Assembly: GCF_036588685.1 (NCBI RefSeq) | Contig: NC_086379.1 | Location: 13,749,862-13,813,861 of the forward strand | Source of the DNA: Mytilus trossulus | Taxonomy: Eukaryota > Mollusca > Bivalvia > Mytilida > Mytilidae | DNA: 64,000 nucleotides | Direction of reading: 5' to 3' | Shown here: in pieces, positions 36,181-47,881 of the stretch | Layout: each line of letters starts with the position of its first letter | Position numbering within the stretch: position 1 is the first letter of the stretch | Notes under the pieces: model-generated | What the model was told of the DNA's origin: nothing | Seen by the model: only the letters and a program-made list of their open reading frames with translations | Databases searched by the model: none | Translations under genes and position numbers: made by a program

Positions 36181-37017
36181 TCTATATTTTTGTTATTTGA
36201 TTTGTAAACATCTGTTTTCAGTAAACTGCTATCGCCTTATTTCGACGAGTCTATCTTGCACCTTGAGAACCACATGGATTTGAATTCTAATACTTTATCA
36301 GGTTGTGTATCACTACTGTAAATAGTGTTACAAATGAAAGTCGTACGGGATAACGTAAGAACAATCATCATGGGTTCTAGTTTAGTGATAACTATTTTCA
36401 AAAGACAAAACTTTGATGTTAATAATGCTTCTTTTTTAATTGTGGAGATATTTTTTCATTGAGAGGGAATACAATTTAAATTGTACTACTAAAGCTTGGA
36501 TGGATCAAACGTTTAATTATTGTTTTAACCAAGTAGATGTTCTCATCTATAATGTTTCATTTTGATAAAAAAAAATGATTGATAGCGTTCAAAAACTAAA
36601 AAAAAAATGTGTTTGCACAAAACATTAAACCCTTTTTTGAAGGTAAATGGTTGCTCCCTAAACTTATCACCATTTGCAACGTAAACCATAGTTTCATGAT
36701 AATCATCGTTGTCTTGAGATCCGTTATTCTTTTTTAATCAGATGATTGTTTTATCTTTGTATGTCAAACAAAGGAGGATGTACATATTCCGTTTCACTTT
36801 AAGATTTTTAGGTTTTTCACTTTTGGGTCGTGTCTTCTAGTCTAGGGATATCCTTCTTTTTCCTTCTTGTATGAATCTTCTTTACGATTTTTTTTATATT
36901 TCGACGAAAAAAAGCGTCCCCAGTGACCTGCCGAGAAACTTCTTTACCTTGTCAAATTCTTACAAAAATGTACATCTTATAATATATTTCAGTGATCTGA
37001 AATAAAGGATACAGAAT

Positions 37018-37275
37018 TGCTCCATACCTTGACCTTTTTATCAATATTGACGCAGATAGACGAAGTAACACTAAAATCTATGACAAACAGAACTATTTCA
37101 ACTTATTAAGTATCAAGTTTCCTTTTTTCAGCACTAACATGACCTCTGTCCCATCGTATGATGTTCACATATCTCAGTTGATAAGCTATGCTTGTGCATG
37201 TTCACATTATACGGACTTAATATACACATCTGTGCTCCTTACACAGAAACTGCTCCAACAGAGTAATGGGGACGA
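37018..37275 (+). pseudogene. Reverse-transcriptase C-terminal fragment, third copy
   Basis: Plus-strand reading gives APYLDLFINIDAD, TKIYDKQNYFNLLS, FPFFSTNM and VHISQLISYACACSHYTDL, aligning block by block with the two minus-strand relics at 27.2 and 31.4 kb. YLDL upstream of the YDK block extends the homology further to the N-terminal side than in those copies. Broken shortly after QKLLQQS. Retroelement relic. Confidence 0.65.
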
Positions 37276-37609
37276 ATATTAAACAAGACGCTTTGTAAAT
37301 GTATGGACACCATCACTATTTGGTTGATATATATATACGACATTTTCACCACGCCTTAGATTGTGGTTTACCATCTACGTCGTCTAGTATGCTAGTCTGT
37401 TTTTCCGAGTGAACATTCGAATAGACGTGTCAGTTTTTATACATCCAATATTTATATATTTATTTTTGTTGTTTTATTTGTAATTCTAGAAGGATACTTT
37501 GTTATGTCTTATCGTTTGTGGTTTTGATTCAATTTGTTTCTATATGTTTAGAAAATACAAATAATTAAACCATTACTAATACATTTTATATTAAATATTT
37601 TTGTAATGG

Positions 37610-38125
37610 TTAGAAAGTACAAAAAAAAAAGAAAGAAAATCACAACAATACTGAACTACGAGAAAAAATCACAACGGAAAGTCCCTTATCAAATGTCAAA
37701 ATCAAATGATAAAACGCATCAAACGAATGGACAACAACTGTCGTATACCACAAATAACACCATTACAAATTTAAGTTATATCCAGGTTTTAGAAATTTAC
37801 CTGTGACATCAATTTTTGTAACGTTGATACATTCGTAAGATACACAGTTCATAATTAATTTGGACTGTTGTAAATTAATTTAAGGGGGTCGTAGTTTTTC
37901 TGTGGTTTACATGTTTAAATGTCCTGTTTTTTTGTGTATATTTCCCTGTCCAGAGAGTTCTTGTATTTATTTGTACTGTGTTCCTGTAACGCAATGCTGT
38001 CAATTTTGATGTAATTTTAACATTGTCATATAAGCTGGGGATTTCGCTAGCATAAAACCAGGTTCAACCTACCATTTTTCTTAAAATATCTTATAGCAAG
38101 TTAGGAATATAGCAGTTGTTATCAA
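37610..38125. repeat. R3 fragments in two orientations
   Basis: 37610-37760 reads in one direction (CATCAAACGAATGGACAACA) and 37890-38125 in the other (CTAGCATAAAACCAGGTTCA, GCAGTTGTTATC). Two fragmentary insertions of the same family; nothing else was seen between 37.3 and 38.7 kb. Confidence 0.55.
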
Positions 38126-38714
38126 ATAGTTCGTTTCTGTGTTTTTATTCGTTTGTGTTGTAGCAGTTCAGTATTTATTGTGTTCCGTTGTTTCCCTCTG
38201 TTTTGGTTTAATGACCTGGATTTATTTCACTCATATCGATTTATGACTTTTAAACAGCGGTATAATACTATTTATTGCCTTTATCTAGATGGGTTACGAT
38301 AGATTGGCTACTTGCAATATAGAAAAGTTACTTTTTAATGCGAAACACATCTCTGTAAAGCAAAACAGCTGATTTGTTTTAATCTTTATTTATACACATT
38401 AAAAAGTATACAAATGAAATGCCGGGGAAGAAATTCAAGAACACAATAAACGCGTTTTTCATGTATTTAAGCCCTTATACTGGAAAAAGCTGCTTTAGTT
38501 CATAAGGTCGTTTATTTGTATCACCCAAAATTGACAGAATCCCTAAAAATTATAGCTAAAATCTTTATATGTATGTCCAGAAATTGTGCTTAAGATTTTA
38601 CGGTAAGTACAACTGCTACAAATAATTTATAAACAATTTTAGTTGTTTCGTAAACATCATGAAATGTATTTCTTTCAGATTGAAGTTAGTATAGAACTGT
38701 CAGTCACTACTTCT

Positions 38715-38832
38715 ATGATACACTTTTAGAAGACAAAAGCCGTCATAAGACACTTTAGACGACACAACCCGTCATTCGACACTTTAGAAGACACAAGCCG
38801 TCATTAGACACGTTAAAGACACAAGACCAGAC
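38715..38832. repeat. Short tandem repeat in the fucosyltransferase 3' flank
   Basis: Four imperfect units of 28-31 bp with the pattern GACACTTTAGAAGACACAAG followed by CCGTCATTA. It lies just downstream of the stop codon of the minus-strand gene, so it may fall in its 3' untranslated region. Confidence 0.75.
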
Positions 38833-38853
38833 ACGTATCGTCGCTCACTTAAT

Positions 38854-40633
38854 TTATTCCATGGGAATCCATCCCGGATAGAAATGATCAGAATAGTTCG
38901 AATAAAGTTTAGAAAACTCTGATCCAGGCGTGTCCGGATGCTTGTAGTAAACTGTCTTCCCCTGTGTCATCCATCCAGCCATCCAGCCAAATGTTCCGAC
39001 GGTCATTATGGTATGATTCGTAAGTGTTAACATTGCAAGATCCACTGGTGCTGAATTTCCTTCGACAAGGAAAATATCATCAGTTTGTGGAATATTCTTT
39101 TTAGTCCATTTCATTTTAATTGAAAATATCAGAAATAAACACTTTTTATACAGATTTCTGAAATAGTCCATGGCATGAATTATATACTCTTTCGGTGCAT
39201 TGTTTTTACCAAATTCATCTGTATCATATCTTTCGAATCTACGTATATGAACCCCTATTGTTGTTATACCTTGATAATTTTTGTGTTTTGAAAGAATATT
39301 ATGAAATTGAGATTTCGCGTCATGTAAAATATTATCTTGAAACTGAAGTATCTGTCTCAGTTCATTCTCATAGTGTTTCCAATATCTCCAGGACTGGAAA
39401 AATCCTAAAAATGATAAATCTTCGTCATTTGGTAAATGTTCTAATTTTTTGTCATATCCACAAGCAAATCCTTTATCCTCAATCAATGGTAAACAACCAC
39501 AAATACCTGCATTTAAATCATAATTCTTCCAATGATATGGCACTAATTTGAAATACTGTGTTAAAATATGTTCTCTTGTTAATACTAAATGCATGTTTTT
39601 CTTTCGAGCAATAGTGTATCCGAAACAAAAAGCAAACATTTGATTTCCTAATCCTCCAGCGAATTTTACACACACAGATTTGTTTCTTTTGATTCCTATT
39701 TTATCCATATGAGCAATAGAACTGCAATTATATTTTTCTGAAGGATCTTGGTAGGGTGAACCAGGAAGAGACTGTTGGTTAAAAAATGTGTAATAAATAC
39801 CTGTTAAAAGCATGCAAATGACTGTAAGTTTTCTCGCTGTTCCTGTTAAAGAAAAAAATATGAGTTATTAATAGTTGTAATTTGGCAACCAGAACTATTT
39901 CAATTCATTAGTTATAAAACTTTGTTTTTCTTCATGAATAGAAATCAAAAGTAAAACGAACTGTACAGAGTTGCTAGAAAGTAACCAATCACGGTATCAC
40001 GCCTTAATACTAGAATATGTCTAATAACTTAAATTTTCCTTCACACGTTACTCTCTAAACTAACGAATGCAAAGCACAGAAGTCCTAAATGCCCGATATG
40101 TTCGCCCAAACTTGCATTAACGAAATGTTATTACACAATAATTTGTTATATAATAGACTTCAATATTGTTTGAATATATATTTCCGCTTCAAATGTTATG
40201 CAAATAAAAACCAAAAAATCAGTATTTATAGTTTGAAAGTTGTAAGAATGTGTTCTCGCCTTGCCCTGTGCTTGGAAATAATCAACTCGAGTACATCATC
40301 GCACTTTGACTACGGAGACAGGTATTTTTTTAAAAAGTGGAAGACTAAGTAAGAAATTCCTTTTGCCATAAAATCTTAAATTCAAACAAGCTTGTATAAC
40401 TCAAGTGGCACCTTAAGTACAACACTGTCATTGTTTGCAACGCCTCACATGTCGTTCTGAAATCTGAATCTCTCGAGAATTTGAAAGGCATCATACTCAA
40501 ATGTGATATTTAACAAAACAGTGACAGCATGTTTTAAACTTTTTCTTTAATATATCATCATTAAGTTTTACTCACTATTTTGTAGGAGACGATGACAATG
40601 GCCACTTATGTTCCAAACATTTATGTGTACCAT
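38854..40633 (-). CDS. GT11 galactoside alpha-1,2-fucosyltransferase-like, two coding exons
   Basis: Golgi type II membrane enzyme family that transfers L-fucose from GDP-fucose to terminal galactose in alpha-1,2 linkage. Coding exons are 40633-40576 (19 codons plus one base, donor gtgagt) and 39842-38854 (acceptor aacag); they join in frame to 348 codons, close to human FUT2 (343). Residues 1-23 are a basic cytoplasmic tail, about 25-40 (LTVICMLLTGIYYTFF) the membrane anchor, then a stem. The catalytic region has GGLGNQMF (82-89), GFFQSWRYW (166-174), HIRRFE (218-223), GTFGW (302-306) and PGSEF. In the HxRRxD motif the last acidic residue is Glu rather than Asp. Several N-glycosylation sequons. 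A splice acceptor 11 bp before the ATG (ttttttcag) implies a further 5' non-coding exon. AATAAA overlaps the stop codon. No damage was seen. Acceptor sugar and exact specificity cannot be read from sequence. Confidence 0.88.
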
Positions 40634-40644
40634 TCTTACGTATA

Positions 40645-41591
40645 CTGAAAAAAATATAATCCATAAAATAGAAATTGCATTCACAGATTACATATTAGAA
40701 TAATGCGAGATAGAGTCCAGCAAGTTGTCAATTTTTTCTTGTCTTCTTATTACCAAATTACGATTAATTCGAAGTTTATAGACATGTTAAAATAAGACAC
40801 ATACATAATACTTGCTGAAAAATAAATGAGTATATATTACAAAAAGTCTTTGTTAAGACCCTGATATAAAGCGATGTATTATGTTTCTGGAAATTTTTGT
40901 ATTTGTTTCGGAAGAGTTGAAAAGTAGAACAAAAATAAAATATTAAAAATATAACCTCTGTGAAAAAACACACCTGTACAGAACAAGCTGGGGCCGAATT
41001 TGCCAACCACACCCACACATATATATTTGATAGAAAATGTTTACAAAGTAGGTGGTTATATAGGATGAAATGATTTTGAGATAGTATAACAACTTACGAA
41101 CTTTTGAATTAGAAAAAATACACAATCAAAGTCACCAATTCGGAGGCAGTCGAATAAAGTTTGATATCGATGCGTATACAAACAGTATATAAACTACAGC
41201 GGTTTATGGTTATTTAATACGAGGCTCTGGAACGTATCTGTTTTCGTATCAAAGATTTGTTTAATTTGGCCATACTTCGATCTCCATTCCGTATTTTATG
41301 TCCTTTTTTTCTTGTCTGTTAACGTCAACCGGTCAATATAATATGTTTATGACTTATATTATTTTTTTTGGCGTATAATGGTAACTGTCCAAAATGTATC
41401 AAATTGTTAATTGTTTTTGCGTATGTTAAAGTAGGATCATACGCCAGTCAAATACATTGAAAACTAATATGCGCAATGTAACTTGATCAACAAAAATATT
41501 TAAAATTAAATAAGAAGGGTATCTCAATTGCGACTTTAGAAGGTATATAAGGGGTGACCTTTTGGCTCTATCGGATGTGTAAATATTACTA
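40645..41591. other. Upstream flank of the fucosyltransferase gene
   Basis: Begins at the acceptor preceding the first coding exon, so part of it is an intron in the 5' untranslated region. I did not identify the first exon or a promoter. Short ORFs are unremarkable. Confidence 0.5.
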
Positions 41592-41730
41592 GTTACATAG
41601 TTTGCTAGTGACCTAATACGGTATCAATGGGGTTAGTAAATTTCATATGGGATGAAAGCGAAGCTCGAATCCCGATATGGCATTTACTGACCCCATATAT
41701 ACCGTATTACGTTACAGCAGACTATGTAAC
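41592..41730. mobile_element. Foldback element, 139 bp
   Basis: GTTACATAGTTTGCTAGTGA...AATACGGTAT...GGGGTTAGTAAAT on the left is mirrored on the right by ATTTACTGACCCC...ATACCGTATTACG...CAGACTATGTAAC. Arms of about 58 bp with scattered mismatches surround a centre of about 20 bp (GAAAGCGAAGCTCGAATC). Likely a MITE of the foldback type; transcripts would form a long hairpin. Confidence 0.75.
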
Positions 41731-41944
41731 GATTTTATCTTACCGACTATCTTAACATGTAAAATTTAGATTAAATGAGCCTGCAAGTCTTCAATACAGC
41801 TAGCATTAACATGATTAAGAAACTTCTTCCTTTGAACCTTCAAAAACAGTTGCATACAATTACAACTTGTTAGATTTACATATGTTTTATTCTTTGTCTG
41901 TTGAAACCTTTACGATTTCTTCTCAGCACTGTTTTGTTTTTCTA

Positions 41945-42070
41945 AAGGGACGTAACACCACTACTTAACGTGTATTAAATAAGCCCGCCTCCTTATTACC
42001 TTATATGAATATAAAGGGACGTAACTCAACCACTAACCGTGTATAAAATAAGACCCGCCTCCCAACTCAC
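41945..42070. repeat. Two-copy tandem repeat, about 67 bp
   Basis: AAAGGGACGTAAC...CACTA...CGTGTAT(T/A)AAATAAG, then CCCGCCTCC, occurs at 41945 and 42012. Non-coding, just outside the Harbinger element. Confidence 0.7.
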
Positions 42071-42396
42071 CTAATATTAAATATACACGGTTTCCACGAG
42101 GACGATTTTAACCAATCATATATTCCTTAAATGTATAGGAGGTAAGATAAATATATATATAGTAATAAAGGTATATCTTCACTTCGTCTATTCTCCACTA
42201 GACATTTGCGAAAACTCGAATACACCTACGATTAGGATTACGATTACACTTACAGGTAACATTTAAACTTTGGTCGTCTCAAAGTGTAAATACAAACTAT
42301 CGTTCAAAACAAATGCTATCTCTTTTATGATGATTTTAAAAGTTGAACAATTGAGTTTTCAAGCAAAACATGTATCCATAATTAACATATTTAATA

Positions 42397-42533
42397 CAGG
42401 CGCCGATCCAGAGAAAAAGGGGGGGGGGGGGGTTCCGGGGGTTGGAACATCCCCTTTTTTCGGACGATCAATGTATTTGAATCGGGACATGTAGTTGGAC
42501 CCCCTTTTTTAATAATGGTTGGATCCGCCCCTG
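42397..42533. mobile_element. hAT-like MITE nested in the Harbinger element
   Basis: Starts CAGGCGCCGATCCAG and ends TGGATCCGCCCCTG; these are inverted repeats of about 14 bp with two mismatches, resembling the CAGGGGCGGATCCA ends known from hAT elements. The inside has a 13-14 base G run. I could not see a clean 8-bp target duplication, so the class is tentative. Confidence 0.55.
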
Positions 42534-42847
42534 TAATATTGGTCGTTGTGTTAAACTATAGTTTAAGTATGCCACTCTTAAGCATGCATATGTTGAAGGC
42601 CGAACATTACTTTTATAAATTGCTATTATAATAGGGAGTTGACTCATTGGCGCTGATACTACATCTTCATATATCTTTATATGAAAAAATTAACAAACAT
42701 CATTTCATAAAATGATCTGACAACTGAGATTTTTATTTGAGGAGAATGAGAATCAACAAGTTGTTGTTTAAGAACTACATGTACATGTATATATAATATT
42801 TTGCGTGGTTTTTCATTTCCCTTTCGGTAATTTTTTATAATCTAATT

Positions 42848-43055
42848 AGATATAGGAAGATGTGGTGTGAGTGCCAATGAGACAACTCTCCTTCCAAACA
42901 ACAATTCAAAAATTAAACCATTATAGGGTAAAGTACGGCCTTCAACACGGAGCCTTGGCTCACACCGAACAACAAGCTATAAAGGGCCCCAAAATAACTA
43001 GTGTAAAACCATTTAAACGGGAAAACCAACGGTCTAATATACTTTATCTCAATCG
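42848..43055 (+). repeat. R1 repeat (body a) nested in the Harbinger element
   Basis: TATAGGAAGATGTGGTGTGA, ACAACTCTCCTTCCAAACAA, AAGTACGGCCTTCAACACGG, ACAAGCTATAAAGGGCCCC and CCATTTAAACGGGAAAACC, ending where transposase-flanking sequence resumes. Confidence 0.75.
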
Positions 43056-43159
43056 AGAAAACAGTTTGTTTAGTAGTCTTAATTTACGTTTTCTCTTTTA
43101 ATAAATATTCAAAAGTATACGAAAAAAAAAAACCACAACCAATTTTAGCCTTCTTTGGA

Positions 43160-43712
43160 TGAATGGCAGGACTTACAAGGTGGGTGGGGAAAACTTCCGT
43201 TTGCAGTAGGGCTATTGACGGAACTTCAACTGAAATTTATAGGCCGATAACAGAACCACAGGAACAATGTTATTCGGGACACAAACAATATCACTGCATT
43301 CATACACAAGTTGTTATATCGAACGAAGGCAGTATATGTTATGGAATGTGTATTTCTTGGACATCAAAACGATGCTCAGCAATATATGTTGATGCGAAAT
43401 ATTTGACAACAATTACCTTTCCCGGATGAGCTATTTCTGCTGGGCGACAAAATTTATCCTAACAGACATCCAGTACTGACAGCTTATACTAGACAGCAAA
43501 TTGTTATAAAACCCAGGAATATGCAGAGAAAATGTAGAAAATTAAATAGACTGATAACCCACTATAGAGGTAAGGTTGAACACGCAATCGGAGAATTAAA
43601 AAAATATAAAGTTATTGGGACTTTGTGGAGACTTCCAAGACAGCGATTAACATCTGTTGTGACCATATGCGCTGCCTTCGTTTGCCGCCGTAAAGATTTA
43701 TTTACATTATAA
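43160..43712 (+). pseudogene. DDE_Tnp_4 / Harbinger transposase, frameshifted
   Basis: Catalyses cut-and-paste transposition when intact. Pieces in different frames read WQDLQGGWGKLPFAVG, then (shifted) AIDGTSTEIYRPITEPQEQ and YSGHKQYHCIHTQVV, then (shifted) LGHQNDAQQYMLMRN, a TGA stop, then FPDELFLLGDKIYPNRHPV and finally HYRGKVEHAIGELK...GTLWRLPRQR. The catalytic triad positions are visible: D in AIDGT (43217), D in LLGDK (43446) and E in KVEHAIGE (43578). At least two frameshifts and one nonsense codon separate them, so the gene cannot make a transposase. The N-terminal part is lost or displaced by nested repeats. Confidence 0.85.
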
Positions 43713-43846
43713 AAAAAAAATCATTTTACTATGTATCTTTATTTGTTGTTTTTTTCATTTTGAGATGACCCTTTGTTTTTTTTAAGTGTAATCGTAAGTC
43801 TAAGGTGTAATCCTAGGTGTAGACCTAGTTTCCGCAAATGTCTACT

Positions 43847-45995
43847 AGTGGTACGTGTAGTAAAAGTCGATTTTTACCAAAAATATATTGCTTCATATTA
43901 TGGCCCGTTGACTCTTAGTTATTTTAAGTTCTTATCTTTTGTATAATTATACTATTTAAAAATGTATAACACACAGGCTAACGAAATTTAAAAAAAAATT
44001 AATATAAAAAATGAAATTACTTACCAAATCTGATCGAAGAGAAAAAACAGCTGACAATTCTCCAACTGGATCCCATATCTATGTAAATCAAAAGAGGCAA
44101 AACATATGAATATATATGAATAAAACTCAATTCTCATGAATTCATTACAGAAGATTTCTTTAATTTGTCTCATTTGAGACTTCAGACATTTTGCAAAAGA
44201 CATTCGTAATCTCCTAGTTTTTCTTGTATTTGCATCAACATTTTGATTTTATGAATGAATATTTTGACTTTATGAATGAATATTTTGATTTATTAAATGA
44301 ATATATTTTGATTTTATGATTGGATTTCATGTTTTCATAAATACAGAATTTATTGTTATGAACATGTTTTTGTTTTTACAAACAATAACTTGTTTTTATG
44401 AACAAAAAATCTTTAATGAACATATATTTATTCTTTATTATAATTTGTTTTAATGAATACATATTTTGATGTATTGGATATATATATTTTATTTCTATGA
44501 ACAAATATTCGTTTCTACGAGCAATTATTTCATTTAATCAACATATATATTTTTTATTGTGAAAAATTTCACACGCAATAGTTGATCTAGTAGAATAGAC
44601 ATTAGACATTAGACATTAGACATTAGACATTATTTTATTTTCCAATCATGGGCCCTTGTCAGGCAAGATACAAAAACTATTGCTATTTTTTAGTTTCCGT
44701 ATTTTGAAATAAACTTAATATCATATCCTTTTAATATTAAATCGGCCTCATTGCACTCAATGTCTCTTACTATAATTATATCCTACATTGCTCATATTAA
44801 CAATTTATTATTTGAATAGCTATCCTTGTGTCATTTGTACATTGTAAAAATGATATACATGTACGACAGCTTTTCTCCTATTTCGAAACGGGTACACAAG
44901 TACACATTCTTTATTTTCATACAATACGCGAATAATGTGTCTATCCTGCAATTTGATATATACGTTTTGTTAATTTTCTTATCAATCGTCGGCTTTGGTC
45001 GGCTTTGTTTTTAATGGAATCAACATTACTTAAATTGAATTGAACTTAACATATGAATATAACCGGTCGATCACAGCAAAAGCTGGATACCAGAAGACTA
45101 TAGATGACATATATGGCGGTGTACAGTAATTGGTCACTTCTTCTATGTGTTAGAATCTTCGACGAGGCCATACGCATACATAGCGTTGTTTATCGACAAT
45201 GAAATACACATAATCGAATCAAAGCAACATTTAAATAACCAGTAAAATTACCTGCTTTTAAAATTTACATCGATTCATCATTCTCTTTTACTATAATACA
45301 AAATAGCATGTACATGTGCCCCCAACCGGAAGTCAATGCAGTATGGCTTTTTGCTTCATTGATTGTAACCAGTAAACATAGGAATATACTCTGTTAAGAA
45401 GTACTGCAACAGTCAATCATATAAAGTCAGAGCTCACGCATCTAACATTTCAATAGCTATATATAGGCAGGAATAGGTTGCACACTTAAAATTTTGTTTA
45501 TTTTTAAATTTACCGAATGTTCTTAAGTGTGTTTCTCTACAGTTTCATGCTTAGTGAACTCCAAAGAAGTGTCTTTATTTGTAATTATGATCTAGATCAA
45601 TAATGAAAACATCTTATTATGTTTCGTTTAAGTCGATGAGTATCTTTGGAAATACAATGACATGCTTACCTGGGTAAAATGTACGGTTAGTAGTGTGCAT
45701 TGTATATTTGCATTGATCACTGACGTATTTTAATCGAACAAAGCTTTCTGATTTCCTTGTGTATGTCTACAGAGAAATCCGATACAACCGTTTGGATATC
45801 TGATGTAAAATAATGACCTCTTTATTGTTGGAAGTAGTTCAAATGTATAAAATAAAATAATGAATTTAAATTAAGCTAACCAGTATTTGAAATAATATAT
45901 CTAAAAAAAATCAAATTTAAAAGAATGTATGTTTATAAATTTAGCTAACATTTAAAAAATGTATTTTGAAATCACTGAACTAGTATATATTTGTT
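43847..45995. other. Gene-free AT-rich stretch
   Basis: No gene is supported. Between 44240 and 44560 there is a degenerate series of ATGAATGAATATTTTGATTT-like phrases, a worn simple repeat. At 44596-44630 there is a clean heptamer microsatellite. Confidence 0.6.
44596..44630. repeat. Microsatellite (TAGACAT)5
   Basis: Five perfect head-to-tail copies of the 7-bp unit TAGACAT. Confidence 0.95.
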
Positions 45996-46128
45996 GAGGG
46001 GCCAGCTGAAGGACGCTTCCGGGTGCGGGAATGTCTCGCTACATTGTAGACCTTTTGGTGACCTTCTGCTGTTGTCCTATCTTTGGTCGTGTCAGTGTCT
46101 CTTTTACACATTCCCGATTTTCATTCTG
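45996..46128 (-). repeat. R2 dispersed repeat, inverted
   Basis: GGGGCCAGCTGAAGGACGCT, GCGGGAATGTCTCGCTACAT, TGGTGACCTTCTGCTGTTGT and TCTCTTTTACACATTCCC; complement of the middle of 23424-23620. Confidence 0.75.
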
Positions 46129-47881
46129 AATTTTATTAAACTTAAATTTAGATAATGATTTAATTTATTTTCTTATAATTACTTGTTAGAAGTATTCAAT
46201 TAGTAAATAAATAGAAAAAAAGCAATCTTTGTATTTGATTTATTGTCTTTTTTCATAAATCCGGTTTCTACGTGTACATTAGAAAATGTATGTATCAAGT
46301 CAGGAATATGATAGTTCATATCCATTCGCTTTTCTTTAAAGAAGGAACTATATCATGTTTGGTTTTAATCCAATTGGTACCAATAGGAGCAGATCTTTCA
46401 TAGGTTTGTTTGTTTATTTTGTGACATATTTATTGTGAAGCGTTAATTATCAATTTCTGATTATAGAAGCACAAAAGTTATTTTTTATGCTAAATTTTGC
46501 TTAATATTCCTACCAATTAATTTGTGAGAAAAACAAAAGTAACCGAAGAAATATTATGCCCAAATAAACAAATACATATTCAAATAATTCTGCGCCTTTC
46601 AACATATTGTTTGTAAAACATGTAAAATGCTGTCAAAATGTAGTTTTGCATAAAGTTATAATAATTGTTATATTCACTGATCAATTTATGTGTACGTTGA
46701 GAAAGCCATAACTAACAAAAAATATGTGTATATGAACCCAGAGAGGGTGGGTATGGGATAAAGGCAGTATAAGTGTTCATTTTGTATTGAGCCCGAAAAC
46801 TAACAATTGTGGAACTATCATATAGCCCTAATGATTGCTAAAATTTACGTCACATCAAAATTCTCGGTATCGCTTTCAAAGTTAATTAACTTTCTATATC
46901 CTTTTTTTATATATGTTTTTTTTAAAGGCTAAATGAAAGGTTAGTCTGAAGTTTTGAGCTTAAACTTTCACGAATGATATACATTTTGTACTTCTGGTGA
47001 TTTTGTTTTGTTCTTTTAAATCAATTTTATTGGTTACTAAAGAACGGATTTAGCGCTAGGTGATTTTATAGACTAAGTGGTTTATTTTTAGATTTGCTTG
47101 AAATTATAAGCTTTTCTAAACGTGAAAAAGATCAACACGAAACAGTTACCTAAATAGTAAATGGATGTGAAAATGATGAAACATATCTTGTTAAACTAAG
47201 AAACATTACTGGTAGGTACAATATTATATATACAGGTTTGGCTAGCTATAATATAAGTTAGGTATATGACAGTTGTTTTTCATTCGTTTGATGTGTTTGA
47301 GCTTTTGATTTTGACATTTGATTATAAGGGACTTTCCGTTTTGAATTTTCCTCGGAGTTTAGTATTTTTGTGATTTTACTTTTATATACAATTTGTTTTA
47401 ACTTGACACACGCTCAAATCGAAAGTCTTTGAAAAATGAATGATTAAATGTTGGTGTTTTATGTGACACTTTCATCAGTCTATTAACATGATTAAAGAAG
47501 AAAAGATGTTTATTTCTATTAAATGTGCCATAAAGAGCATATAAAATGTACAATATAAGACATTTTTAAGACACTAACAGAAAAAACAAAAAATATGGCA
47601 TATAAAGAATTTGTTTTATTTTCAGAGACAAAGCAACAAAATCTGACAAAAATTCCACTTACATGACAAGCGAACTTACTTAATTAATATATGAAATTAG
47701 GTAAGTGAAATACAGGTAATAGTAAGTCGTTTTCAGATCAAATAAAAAAGTAAAGGTAAAAATGTAGTTGCATTACTACAGTAAACAGTAAAAGTCTGGG
47801 TATGATGACATTTTTAACTATCTAAATACACAAGATTACCGCATTGGAGCAAGTGACAATTCAAAATGAAAAATAAGAAAC
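46129..47881. other. Intergenic, little seen
   Basis: AT-rich DNA. An R3 fragment lies at 47240-47390 (TTTGGCTAGCTATAATATAA, TTCATTCGTTTGATGTGTTT, GGACTTTCCGTTTTGAATTT). I found no convincing upstream exon for the NHL fragment that follows. Confidence 0.55.

Larger units (their letters stand above)
42200..43843 (+). mobile_element. PIF/Harbinger-type DNA transposon, complete ends, dead
   Basis: A 1644-bp element. The outer ends AGACATTTGCG...AAACT and the complementary right end (AGTTTCCGCAAATGTCT) start inverted repeats that continue for about 60 bp (including GATTACGATTACACTTA and TAAGTGTAATCGTAAG). ACT precedes and follows the element (42197-42199, 43844-43846), a 3-bp target duplication as in this superfamily. 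It carries a broken DDE transposase (43160-43712) and has at least two nested repeats inside (42397-42533 and 42848-43055), plus an R1 terminus near 42603-42665. Confidence 0.85.

Noticed and set aside
39195..39551. 118-codon plus-strand ORF
   Set aside because: Antisense to the fucosyltransferase exon, with no recognisable features.
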